Source: DASQBT01 sp049578545 (GTDB taxonomy: Bacteria > Pseudomonadota > Gammaproteobacteria > Burkholderiales > Thiobacillaceae). From it: a DNA stretch of 64,000 nt. Location of the stretch: assembly GCA_049578545.1 (NCBI GenBank), contig JBAUMF010000088.1, positions 1-64,000 of the forward strand. Reading direction: 5' to 3'. Position numbers and translations under genes: made by a program. Shown piece after piece: positions 14,794-22,686 of the stretch; positions within the stretch are counted from its first letter, which is position 1, and every line of letters starts with the position of its first letter. A model generated the notes under the pieces. The model worked only from the letters and a program-made list of their open reading frames with translations. It was not told the DNA's origin and ran no database searches.

Positions 14794-17139
14794 TCAAAAT
14801 TCGCACGGGTTCACGCCGGTCACTTCCTTAAAGTACGCCCGCGCCTCATCCAAGCCGGGCAGGCGGTAGTAGAACACCCGGCTTATCCCCTCCGATTTCC
14901 TCACGCGCCCAAGCTCCCCCGCTGGTAGCAGCCGCCGCAGCTTCCTAGCTGCCACATCCCACGATGGAGCATTCCTCGCCCTGGCCGTGCCCCGCGTGTA
15001 GCTTTCCTGCATTTCCGTTGCGGAGATTTCTGCCGCCCAGTCCACCGCGCCCCCCTCCACCGTGAACGCCCCCTCAGCCAGTACATGAATCCACCAGCCA
15101 GCCACGGGGTCAGTCCGCATCAAGGTTTCCGACTTCTGAATTTGGATTGCCCGGCTCTGAGGCAGAGCGCGTGGGTTCCAGCCTGTGACGCCTACATTCA
15201 TCAGGTAGTCGAGCAACGCCGCCACGCCCCCGCCGTCAATCTCGGCTTGCAACGCTTCGAAATAGGTATGGTCACCACGCCACCCGTCACTCACGTCCAG
15301 AGCCAGCCAGCGCCGCGCATCCTCGCCAGCCGGAACGGCCCAGCTGTGATTTGTCAGGCTGATAACGTGGGCAAAGTTGGCGGCGCTGAATGCATCTTTA
15401 CCTTTTGCCTCATACCCCAACATGGAGTTAGTAACCAGCGCCTTGGTCGCTGCCACGGCTGCGGGATCACCCGCGAAAAAGGCTTCCTCCAGCACGACCA
15501 CCACCTTGTCGAACAGATGCCCATTGAACCGCCCGGCAACCTGTTCCTTCTGCGCCGCCGTGAACCCGTGCGCCCCAAATATGCGGAGTAGGATTTGAAC
15601 AATGATGGTCTTACCTGTACCCTCTCGCGAGCGCAGCACCAACGCAACCTCTGGCTTGATCCAAGGCTTTTGCACCAACAGGGCCAGCCACTTAATTACA
15701 TAGTCGAACTGCGCCGCGTTGCCGCTGCACCATACCTGCTCAATATGAGCAAGTATCCGTGAACAGCTTCCAAGCTGTGGGTTAACCGCTAGACCACGCC
15801 AGGTATTGAATACGTCGTTGGCAGTCTTGCCCGATGGGTCAAATGTGATGCTCTGATAGGTGCGCCGATGCTCCCAGACCAGCCAGGCCGCCGCGACGTT
15901 TACGCCGTTCACCTTGCGCCCCGCGTGTAGTTGCTTGAACGCCGTGAAGTTCATGCCACCCGCAAGGATTTGCGTGTCCTGCTCATCGAATACAAATACC
16001 TCCCCGCCGATTCTCGCCACGAAGTAGCGCTCGTTCATTTCGTGCAGTGCTTCGGTCAAGGCATCAGACCCAGCGCCCGTCATGCGCTCTGCCATCGGCG
16101 CGCTATCAGTCCATCTGGCCTGTTCCGCATAGTGGAACAACGTGCCTATGCTTATGCCGCCGCCCGGTCGGTAGGAGTTCACCACGCCGTCGAAGTCATC
16201 CGCGTCGAACTTGTCAGGCGCTGTGAGACTCCATTCCCGTGCCAGATCAACAGCACATTCCCAGCCTGTAGACTGCACTGCCCAGATAACCCGCACCCAC
16301 ATATCACGCTCACAGTCAGCAGAAATCGCCGCCAGTGCGCTCTTGAAACGTTCGATGTTCTCAGGGATCTCGGGTGGGGGTGGGGCGTCTTTGGCCCAGG
16401 TGGGCGCCGCGTCGTTGGCTGCCGTTGTCACTGCGTCCGGCATGGCCGCATCAATCGCCGCCCTGAGCTTTTCCAGGGAAATATTGGGTTTGATCCGTAT
16501 GATATTGACTGGCTTGGGGTTCTCGGGATCTTTCCAATTCATCGTGCCCGGCACGCGCAACACTGAGGCAATATCTGCCGTCCGGCTAGGGTCAGCCAGC
16601 AGGTTGTGACTCTTTGACAAAGCCTTGAGTTTGGCCGACAGCCTGTGCCATTCTTTCCGCCCGATGCGGGTGTCCAATGTCCAATAGCAGTGTAGGCCGT
16701 TGCCGCTGTTCACGATGATGTTGGGTATAGGGAATGCGGTTGCCTTGCAAAAATCTTTCACGGCCGGCACTGCCGTTAGGTGGGTCGTGTAACCTTTATC
16801 TTTGGCTGCTTTGGACTCGCCACAGTCAATATCCAGCCAGAAGCCCCGCGCCCCGGCGGCGTTTTCTGCTTTGCGATTGTCCGGCGTCAGGTACTCCGCG
16901 CATGCAAAGTAGGCATCATGCCCCGCCTCAGAAATATTCCCAGCTTTCGCAAGAGCATCATGGATGGTGTTGACCGGATGATGCAGGAAGCCCTTGGGTG
17001 TTTTCTCTACAATAAAGTGCGCGCCCTCCAGCATGCCCCCAGGGTCAGCGCCCCATAGGGCGCTTAGGAACTGAGCCGCAGGGGAACCAACTTCATCGCT
17101 TGCGTTCTCATCAATGGGTGCTAAATTAGTGTTTGTCAT
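14794..17139 (-). CDS. Primase-helicase (AEP primase, PriCT-2, SF3/DUF5906 helicase)
   Basis: 781 aa replication protein of the element. The N-terminal AEP-like primase has DID (103-105, FWLDIDCG) and SGNGLH (145-150, NSGNGLHCYWTLD). A PriCT-2-like region covers about 262-342. The helicase has Walker A EGTGKT (506-511), Walker B VVVVLEEAFF (about 546-555), the sensor Asn in ISLTNH (about N597) and the Arg pair DARRW (609-610). The fusion resembles replication proteins of satellites and small integrative plasmids. It should start replication at an origin within the element, perhaps in the gap just downstream. Confidence 0.9.
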   Translation of the reverse strand: MTNTNLAPIDENASDEVGSPAAQFLSALWGADPGGMLEGAHFIVEKTPKGFLHHPVNTIHDALAKAGNISEAGHDAYFACAEYLTPDNRKAENAAGARGFWLDIDCGESKAAKDKGYTTHLTAVPAVKDFCKATAFPIPNIIVNSGNGLHCYWTLDTRIGRKEWHRLSAKLKALSKSHNLLADPSRTADIASVLRVPGTMNWKDPENPKPVNIIRIKPNISLEKLRAAIDAAMPDAVTTAANDAAPTWAKDAPPPPEIPENIERFKSALAAISADCERDMWVRVIWAVQSTGWECAVDLAREWSLTAPDKFDADDFDGVVNSYRPGGGISIGTLFHYAEQARWTDSAPMAERMTGAGSDALTEALHEMNERYFVARIGGEVFVFDEQDTQILAGGMNFTAFKQLHAGRKVNGVNVAAAWLVWEHRRTYQSITFDPSGKTANDVFNTWRGLAVNPQLGSCSRILAHIEQVWCSGNAAQFDYVIKWLALLVQKPWIKPEVALVLRSREGTGKTIIVQILLRIFGAHGFTAAQKEQVAGRFNGHLFDKVVVVLEEAFFAGDPAAVAATKALVTNSMLGYEAKGKDAFSAANFAHVISLTNHSWAVPAGEDARRWLALDVSDGWRGDHTYFEALQAEIDGGGVAALLDYLMNVGVTGWNPRALPQSRAIQIQKSETLMRTDPVAGWWIHVLAEGAFTVEGGAVDWAAEISATEMQESYTRGTARARNAPSWDVAARKLRRLLPAGELGRVRKSEGISRVFYYRLPGLDEARAYFKEVTGVNPCEF

Positions 17140-17152
17140 ACACTAGCTTTCT

Positions 17153-17169
17153 GCCCGCCTTGTGCGGGC
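17153..17169. promoter_or_regulatory. GC hairpin before the primase-helicase gene
   Basis: A 6-bp stem (GCCCGC 17153-17158, GCGGGC 17164-17169) is T-rich on the plus-strand 3' side (GGTTTTGTTTT). It lies in the 39-bp spacer upstream of the primase-helicase start (minus strand), so it could be an attenuating hairpin for that gene or a plus-strand terminator. Confidence 0.4.
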
Positions 17170-17178
17170 GGTTTTGTT

Positions 17179-17298
17179 TTATGGGTTGTCGCCATCATTG
17201 GCAGCCACGTAGTCAGCGCGGGTAAACAATTCCTGATCAATCTCGGTAGCGACTTCGCGCAGTAGGTCTAACAGCGCCAAATAATCGACCTCAGTCAT
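17179..17298 (-). CDS. Small acidic protein (39 aa) coupled to the AlpA-like gene
   Basis: A 39-residue ORF whose ATG overlaps the stop of the AlpA-like gene (ATGA), a sign of translational coupling. The product is acidic and helical (MTEVDYLALLDLLREVATEI then DQELFTRADYVAANDGDNP). No family was recognised. Length and coupling suggest a real small protein of the control region. Confidence 0.6.
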   Translation of the reverse strand: MTEVDYLALLDLLREVATEIDQELFTRADYVAANDGDNP

Positions 17299-17489
17299 GC
17301 GTGGCCCTGTCGGGCTTCCCACGCATCGATATCAGACACACGCCAGACGGTGACGCGCTCCGAGAGTTTTAAGGGGGCTGGAAATTTCTTCTCACGCACC
17401 CATGCCCAAAGCGTGGAGTGAGACACGGGCACGCGCTGGCGCAATTGGCGCTCGCGCATGAATCCTGCATTGGGTTTTTGATTTAACAT
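17295..17489 (-). CDS. AlpA-family regulator / excisionase-like protein
   Basis: 64 aa from ATG at 17489, which has GGAG 6 nt upstream. It is a MerR/Xis-like winged helix: FMRERQLRQRVPVSHSTLWA, the WVREKKFPAPLKLSERVTVW core and DIDAWEARQG at the end. This is the typical AlpA layout. In P4-like elements such proteins activate integrase or excision. Its upstream region shares motifs with the integrase promoter (see the operator-like entry), which suggests it controls both. Confidence 0.85.
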   Translation of the reverse strand: MLNQKPNAGFMRERQLRQRVPVSHSTLWAWVREKKFPAPLKLSERVTVWRVSDIDAWEARQGHA

Positions 17490-17508
17490 GTACAACTCCA
17501 TTTGAAGA

Positions 17509-17523
17509 TGTACGTAGAGTAGC
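17509..17523 (-). promoter_or_regulatory. Operator-like motif shared with the integrase promoter
   Basis: Read on the minus strand the site is GCTACTCTACGTACA, 20 bp upstream of the AlpA-like ATG. The integrase upstream region has GCTACTC and CTACGTACA at 19360-19381. Two GCTACTC copies also lie near the left attachment site (11265-11271, 11277-11283). Confidence 0.45.
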
Positions 17524-17586
17524 AACGCCGTTCGATAAAGTTACGGCATGAAATTACTCGGAAATTCGCCGCGCTTGGTGCCCCGT

Positions 17587-18042
17587 CTAAAGGTATTTAA
17601 TCGCCTGCCGGGCCTGCTGGCGCAAAGATTGAGGGTGTTTGATCCGCAGACTGGCCATCACGGCGCGGGCGTAGTTGAGAACAGTAGAGTCTTCCCAGTT
17701 GTCTTCGGCCCAACCACATATCCTGCGCAACTCGGCTTCGGCGTCTCTGCCCGATTCTTCTTGTAAGACCAAGGCGCAATCTCGGAGCAACGTAGCCAAG
17801 TGTATGTTTGGTCTGTTGCCCCTCCGTTTGACTGCCAAGGGTGCTTTGTAGCGGACTTCGCGCATACATTCAAACCCCGCAGCTACCTCAGCCAGCTTGT
17901 CGGTCAGGATACCCTTCGGAACTCTCAGCTTTGCCGCTATGAGTTTGCTGAGAGTGTTGCGCCTTTCCAAGTCAATATCTGATGATGTCCAAAAAGGCTC
18001 TTGGGTCTTAGGTGGATTGGCTGGTCTGCCGCGCTTCTTCAT
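17587..18042 (-). CDS. Hypothetical basic protein with AT-hook-like start (151 aa)
   Basis: 151 aa. The N-terminus MKKRGRPANPPK holds an AT-hook core (RGRP), followed by a charged helical body (LERRNTLSKLIAAKLRVPKG, CALVLQEESGRDAEAELRRI). DNA binding is likely but the family was not recognised. It lies between the integrase and the AlpA-like gene, all on the minus strand, 15 bp after the integrase stop. A regulatory role in integration or copy control is inferred. Confidence 0.65.
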   Translation of the reverse strand: MKKRGRPANPPKTQEPFWTSSDIDLERRNTLSKLIAAKLRVPKGILTDKLAEVAAGFECMREVRYKAPLAVKRRGNRPNIHLATLLRDCALVLQEESGRDAEAELRRICGWAEDNWEDSTVLNYARAVMASLRIKHPQSLRQQARQAIKYL

Positions 18043-18057
18043 GGGCCGCCTCTTTCC

Positions 18058-19296
18058 TTATGCCACGCGCTTGCCTAGCTGAACCACCTTGTCAGTATGG
18101 CTAGCAGCCTCTAGCTCGACTATTAACCCAGCTAGCTTGTTCAAGGCTTCGCGCCGCTCGTTCATGTAGTCGTGATGATCGTACACAGCCAGTACGCCGG
18201 TCAGCTTGTGATTGAGGCACTTCTCGGCGACATGCACAGGAACTCCCAAGGATGCCAGCAAGGTGCGCGCAGTGCGTCTGAGGTCATGCACGGTGAATGG
18301 CTCAAGCCCATGTTCTAGGTTGGACAGGGCAACATTCAGGGTGTCGGGGGACACATGGGGAAACCGTCGGCTTAGGCGTCTTGCCGGGAACACATACTCG
18401 CTGCCACAGGCCCGCACAGTCAGTTCTTTGAGCCACTCGACTGCATCGGGGGGTAGTGGGATTTCAATACTCTGCTCAGTCTTTGCGCGGGCACTAGGAA
18501 TGCGCCACAGCCAGCCGTGGGGGGTCTCCTCGAACTCATCCCAGCGTGCACCTAGCAGCTCCATTTTGCGCACCGCAAGCACAAGCAACAGCTTCACTGC
18601 TAGTTCATTCTCCCGCGTGAAACTCGCCCCAGCCCCCCTCATTGCCTTGAACAGTCTGGTTACCTCTGCCCGGCTGAGGTTGCGGTTGCGCGCAGTTTCC
18701 TTGCCCCCCGCATCCTTGAGGTCAAGCGCGCTTGCAGGGTTGCGGTCAATCACCCCGTGCGTTTCCGCAGGTTTGAATATGGCCTTGATGATCCGTAATG
18801 CGTCGTTAGCTATGGTTGGCCGCCCGCTGTCCTTGATCTTTTGCAGCAAGTTTGTGATGTTTCGGGAGGTCACTTGCTTAGGTGCCATGCGTCCAATGGC
18901 AGGCAGTATGTCCTTGCGAATGACCCGCTCAGTCACGTCCGGGTGCTTGTGTTTGCCTCGGACTTGCTCTTTGAGATATTGATCGGCCAGTTCCTTGACC
19001 GTGCTCGCCTGCTTGCCATCATCCTTGCGCCGCTGTTTCTCTAGTGCGGGGTCGATACCCTGCTGTACCCCTACGCGATTCTGCGCCGCCAGATCCCGCG
19101 CCGCCTTGACGCCCAGGTCGGGGTATCGACCTAGGGTGAGTTCCTTTTGTTTGCCCCCAATTCGATAGCGCAGCACCCAGCTTGCTATGCCAGACTCCGA
19201 TAGCGTGAAGGTCAGCCCGTCGCCGTCGCTCTTGCCTGCAATCGGTTTACCGGCCTTAATCCATGCTCTGATTTTAACATCCGTAAGTGCGCCCAT
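18058..19296 (-). CDS. int: P4-type tyrosine integrase
   Basis: 412 aa from ATG at 19296, preceded by GGAGG. The frame also opens at a GTG at 19368, but MGALTDVKIRAWIKAGKPI is the usual DUF4102 N-terminus of this family. The arm-binding domain is followed by a core-binding and a catalytic domain, with HDLRRTARTLL (box II His and Arg), CLNHK and the catalytic Tyr in VYDHHDY. It should recombine the element into and out of the yicC end. Confidence 0.95.
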   Translation of the reverse strand: MGALTDVKIRAWIKAGKPIAGKSDGDGLTFTLSESGIASWVLRYRIGGKQKELTLGRYPDLGVKAARDLAAQNRVGVQQGIDPALEKQRRKDDGKQASTVKELADQYLKEQVRGKHKHPDVTERVIRKDILPAIGRMAPKQVTSRNITNLLQKIKDSGRPTIANDALRIIKAIFKPAETHGVIDRNPASALDLKDAGGKETARNRNLSRAEVTRLFKAMRGAGASFTRENELAVKLLLVLAVRKMELLGARWDEFEETPHGWLWRIPSARAKTEQSIEIPLPPDAVEWLKELTVRACGSEYVFPARRLSRRFPHVSPDTLNVALSNLEHGLEPFTVHDLRRTARTLLASLGVPVHVAEKCLNHKLTGVLAVYDHHDYMNERREALNKLAGLIVELEAASHTDKVVQLGKRVA

Positions 19297-19359
19297 TTCC
19301 GTCCTCCATGTGTAGCTGGGAATTCTGTCCCTTTTGGTCTGAAGTAGCGTAACTGCAAA

Positions 19360-19381
19360 GCTACTCACCTAGCTACGTACA
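19360..19381 (+). promoter_or_regulatory. Integrase upstream motifs
   Basis: GCTACTC (19360-19366) and CTACGTACA (19373-19381) lie upstream of the integrase ATG and repeat the composite site before the AlpA-like gene. A GTAATA/TATTAC palindrome (19413-19428) and GTGTGC/GCACAC arms (19450-19455, 19472-19477) follow towards the attachment site. Confidence 0.4.
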
Positions 19382-19486
19382 TTATAGTGGATGATATCGG
19401 ACAATGGAACACGTAATAAGCGTATTACTTACTGTTTTTACTGGGTTATGTGTGCGTGCAAGAACGGCCTAGCACACACGAAAACT

Positions 19487-20353
19487 CTATTCGATATTCT
19501 GAACCTGCTCGCGCATTTGCTCAATCAGCACTTTCAGTTCCAGCGAAGTGGCAGACATCTCGACAGCGACAGATTTGGATCCCAAAGTGTTGGCCTCCCG
19601 GTGCAGTTCCTGCATCAGGAAATCCAGCCGCTTACCCACTGCGCCGCCTTTTTCCAACACCCGGCGCGCTTCCTCAAAATGGGCGATGAGGCGGGAAATC
19701 TCTTCCTGAACATCGACTTTCTGCGCAAACAGCGCCAGTTCCTGGGCCAGTCGTTCATGACTGTCCTGTCCCAAGGCTTCGGCCAGACGAGCCGCCAACT
19801 TATCCCTGTAGGCAGCTACAATTGCAGGCAGTTGCGGCGATAAGGCGGCAACCTGTGATTCGCAATCGGTCAGGCGGTTCAATATGAATTGCTTGAGCTT
19901 GTCGCCTTCACGCTGGCGGCTTGCCACCATTTCGTCCAGCAGTTGCCGGGCGGCTTCAAGCAGGATTGGGTTCCAATCGATCGCTGTGAGCTTGTCATTC
20001 GCGATCAGGCCAGGCCAGTGCAGAATGTCGGCCACGGTGAGGGGTGGCGCATCGGGAAGACGAGTTTTGACTTGCTCTTGCCACTGTATCAGGGACTCAA
20101 GAAACGTCCCATTGAGGCCGATATCTGAAGCAGTCTGGGCATGAGCAGCAAGGGCTATCCGGCACTCGACCTTCCCACGGGAAAGGCGCTGGCTGATCAT
20201 CTCGCGCAGTGGGGGTTCCAGCTGGCGGAGCTCTTCGGGCAGGCGGAAACTGAGTTCCAGGTAGCGCTGATTGACGGAACGTAATTCAAGCGTGGCCTGG
20301 GCCGATCCCAAATCCTGGAGTCGGGCGGCATAGCCTGTCATGCTGGCGATCAT
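19487..20353 (-). CDS. yicC: YicC-family endoribonuclease
   Basis: 288 aa. An N-terminal YicC domain (SMTGYAARL start, LELRSVNQRYLELSFRLP) is followed by a C-terminal DUF1732 domain (GKRLDFLMQELHREANTLGS). Family members are stress-linked endoribonucleases. Its last nine codons come from the integrated element yet encode the same residues, so the protein is intact. It normally precedes gmk; here the element lies between them. It is divergent from the kinase gene. Confidence 0.93.
   Translation of the reverse strand: MIASMTGYAARLQDLGSAQATLELRSVNQRYLELSFRLPEELRQLEPPLREMISQRLSRGKVECRIALAAHAQTASDIGLNGTFLESLIQWQEQVKTRLPDAPPLTVADILHWPGLIANDKLTAIDWNPILLEAARQLLDEMVASRQREGDKLKQFILNRLTDCESQVAALSPQLPAIVAAYRDKLAARLAEALGQDSHERLAQELALFAQKVDVQEEISRLIAHFEEARRVLEKGGAVGKRLDFLMQELHREANTLGSKSVAVEMSATSLELKVLIEQMREQVQNIE
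19488..19516 (+). repeat. Attachment site copy inside yicC (right end)
   Basis: Direct repeat of 11173-11201 with one mismatch. On the minus strand it encodes MREQVQNIE as part of the intact yicC, with the TAG stop beginning at its left edge (19487-19489). Confidence 0.9.
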
Positions 20354-20435
20354 ATTGGCAAGTACTGAAAATGTGTAACGGGGGCAGCCGAAAGATCCTT
20401 CCGGCTGGCTAAAAAAGGATAATAGTCCGTAGGTT

Positions 20436-21380
20436 ATGACGACTCAACCCAACCAGGCTTTGCCCAATGGCTACAAGCTGAACGACTATAACATTGTCCG
20501 TAAGATCGGTGGTGGTGGATTCAGCATGGTTTATCTGGCGCGCGATCCGGAAGACGTGCCGGTGGCCATCAAGGAATACCTGCCCGGCGCCTTGGTGCTG
20601 CGAACTGAAGGCTCGATTCTGGTGCAGGCCAATTCTGAAGACAACCAGGCTATTTTTCGCCATGGCATGAAATGCTTTTTCGAGGAAGGCCGGGCGCTGG
20701 CCAAGATCAACCATCCCAATGTCATCCGGGTAACCAACTTTTTCCGCGCCAACGACACCGTCTACATGGTGATGCGCTATGAGCGTGGCAAGACGTTGCA
20801 ACAGCATATCCAGACCCACCGCGACAATATCCGTGAAGGTCTGATCCGCCGGGTGTTTGCTGAACTGCTTAATGGCCTGCGGCAGGTGCATACCCACAAG
20901 CTGCTCCATCTTGATATCAAGCCTTCGAATATCTATATCCGCCAGGATGGCTCGCCCGTACTCATCGATTTCGGTGCCGCTAGGCAAACGCTCACCCAGG
21001 AAGAAAGCCGGCTGCAACCGATGTACACACCTGGCTTTGCCGCGCCAGAGCAATATCACAACCGTGAGCGTCTCGGCCCATGGACCGACATATACAGTGT
21101 TGGTGCAAGCATGTATGCCTGTCTGGCCGGTTTCCCTCCCCAGGCGGCCGACGCCCGCCTGCTGAATGACAAACTCACGCTGGTAAGCGAAACCTGGGCG
21201 GGTGAATATTCCGACCAGTTACTCAAGACTATCGATTGGTGCCTCAAGCTCAATTACATGGAACGTCCTCAAAGCGTGTTCAAATTGCAAAAAATCCTTA
21301 TGGACAGCACGGCCTTGGCTCCGCGCAGGCGCTCCTTGCTGAAAAGCCTTAAGAAGTCTTTGCACAAAGAATTGTTTTAA
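20436..21380 (+). CDS. Hanks-type Ser/Thr protein kinase
   Basis: 314 aa soluble kinase with no membrane segment. It shows the Gly loop KIGGGGFSMVY (23-33), the ATP-anchoring Lys (K46, VAIKEYLP), HLDIKPSN (158-165) in place of HRD (a non-RD kinase), DFG (178-180) and APE (203-205). The basic C-terminus RRRSLLKSLKKSLHKELF may contact acidic membranes or partners. It is followed after 25 bp by a PP2C phosphatase, so the pair is probably a reversible phosphorylation switch. Confidence 0.93.
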   Translation: MTTQPNQALPNGYKLNDYNIVRKIGGGGFSMVYLARDPEDVPVAIKEYLPGALVLRTEGSILVQANSEDNQAIFRHGMKCFFEEGRALAKINHPNVIRVTNFFRANDTVYMVMRYERGKTLQQHIQTHRDNIREGLIRRVFAELLNGLRQVHTHKLLHLDIKPSNIYIRQDGSPVLIDFGAARQTLTQEESRLQPMYTPGFAAPEQYHNRERLGPWTDIYSVGASMYACLAGFPPQAADARLLNDKLTLVSETWAGEYSDQLLKTIDWCLKLNYMERPQSVFKLQKILMDSTALAPRRRSLLKSLKKSLHKELF

Positions 21381-21405
21381 TGAAGACAAAAACCAAATCC
21401 AAACC

Positions 21406-22308
21406 ATGAAATTCACCATCTATCAAGCCTCGAGGCAGGGGGGGCGCAAGAACAATCAGGATCGTGTTGCGTACTCGTATAGCCGCGATGCACTGCTCAT
21501 GGTGGTGGCAGATGGCATGGGCGGACACATGCATGGTGAAATTGCGGCGCAAATCTGCGTGCAGGTGCTGACTGAATATTTTCAGAGTCTGGCAAAACCA
21601 CGCTTGGCTGATCCGCAGCATTTCCTTACCGATACCATCGCCCGTGCGCACTTCGCCATCAACGACTATGCGGTCGAACATGATCTTCTGGAGATTCCCC
21701 ACACCACCTGCGTGGCAGCGGTCATTCAGGATGGCAACGCCTATTGGGCGCATGTGGGCGACTCGCGCCTGTACTACTTCAGTGAAGGCAAACTTATTTC
21801 ACGCTCCGAGGACCACACCGCTGTTGCCCAACTTGTGCGTGAAGGCGTGATTTCCGAAGACGAAGCGCTTAACCATCCGGATCGCAACAAGGTCAGTAAC
21901 TGCCTGGGCGGCTACATGGCGCCCATGGTTGAGTGCGGTACGCCCTTGCCCATCCACCAAGGTGATACCCTGCTGCTCTGTACCGATGGCATTTGGGGTT
22001 CGGTCACCATCTCCGAAATAGCTGCCATTTTGCAGGCCTACAGTCTGGATGACGCTGTCCGCCATCTCATGGACCATGCTGAATTTCGCGGTGGAGAAAA
22101 TGGCGATAATCTGTCCCTGGTGACCATGACCTGGGGAGAGCCGAGGAAACCTGGGCCGGAAACGATTTCCACGCTTTCCCTGCCGGAGAACGCATTCACC
22201 ACAGAGATTGCAAAGTCTCAACTGGGCAGGGCGCCTACCATTTCGGATGATGAGATCGAGCGGGCAATCGCGGAAATTCAGAACGCGATTCAGAAGCTGA
22301 AGACGTAG
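21406..22308 (+). CDS. PP2C-family Ser/Thr protein phosphatase
   Basis: 300 aa metal-dependent phosphatase, partner of the kinase before it. Metal-binding residues are visible in KNNQDR (15-20), VADGMGGH (34-41), CTDGIW (192-197) and GENGDNLS (230-237, D234). The last 50 residues form an extra helical tail (DDEIERAIAEIQNAIQKLKT). It likely removes phosphates placed by the upstream kinase. Confidence 0.93.
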   Translation: MKFTIYQASRQGGRKNNQDRVAYSYSRDALLMVVADGMGGHMHGEIAAQICVQVLTEYFQSLAKPRLADPQHFLTDTIARAHFAINDYAVEHDLLEIPHTTCVAAVIQDGNAYWAHVGDSRLYYFSEGKLISRSEDHTAVAQLVREGVISEDEALNHPDRNKVSNCLGGYMAPMVECGTPLPIHQGDTLLLCTDGIWGSVTISEIAAILQAYSLDDAVRHLMDHAEFRGGENGDNLSLVTMTWGEPRKPGPETISTLSLPENAFTTEIAKSQLGRAPTISDDEIERAIAEIQNAIQKLKT

Positions 22309-22686
22309 GCTTGGGTTCAATAACCGCCCACAGCGCGGGGCGCTGGTTTGGGAGCAGCAGGTGAGAGGGAAACATTACAACGATCCCAACCCCCGGCATT
22401 TCAGCTCACCTCGGGCCGGGGGCATTCCTTGTTGAACCTTTGTCCGAAGTGTTTACGTTGTGCATGCCAGGTTTGGTTGTCTTGGCATGCTGCCACGAAT
22501 GGACTGATCCCTGTGCAATCTGTCGTTGGCCTCCGCGTACTTGAACGAGAGGCTGATGGTTCTCTGGAAGCGTCCAGCCAGCGGCCGCCATTAGCGGAGC
22601 CGGAAAAATAACTGCTCCAGGCGACCGCTCTACGATCAAGCGCGGCCGGACATCAGGTTGCCACGGGAGTCAACACCTCGGCCAAG
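22309..22686. other. 378-bp gap with two hairpins
   Basis: No gene was accepted. It holds an 8-bp inverted repeat (CCCCCGGC 22390-22397, GCCGGGGG 22415-22422) and an 8-bp stem (GCATGCCA 22462-22469, TGGCATGC 22483-22490). It separates the 3' ends of the convergent PP2C and DUF1003 genes, so these may act as terminators, although neither has a T run. Confidence 0.5.

Larger units (their letters stand above)
11173..19516. mobile_element. Integrated element in the 3' end of yicC (about 8.3 kb)
   Basis: The element is bounded by direct repeats at 11173-11201 and 19488-19516 made of the yicC 3' end. It carries a P4-type tyrosine integrase near the right end, an AlpA-like regulator, a primase-helicase and cargo genes, but no capsid, portal, terminase, conjugation or relaxase gene. 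This suits a phage satellite or a small self-replicating integrative element. The right copy restores the end of yicC with a synonymous change and TAG for TAA. The insertion separates yicC from gmk, which are normally adjacent. The replicating state and any helper phage are unknown. Confidence 0.9.

Noticed and set aside
14429..14806. 125-aa minus-strand frame through the gap before the 120-aa gene
   Set aside because: It runs through the 24-bp inverted repeat and overlaps both the primase-helicase end and the next start; composition is not protein-like.
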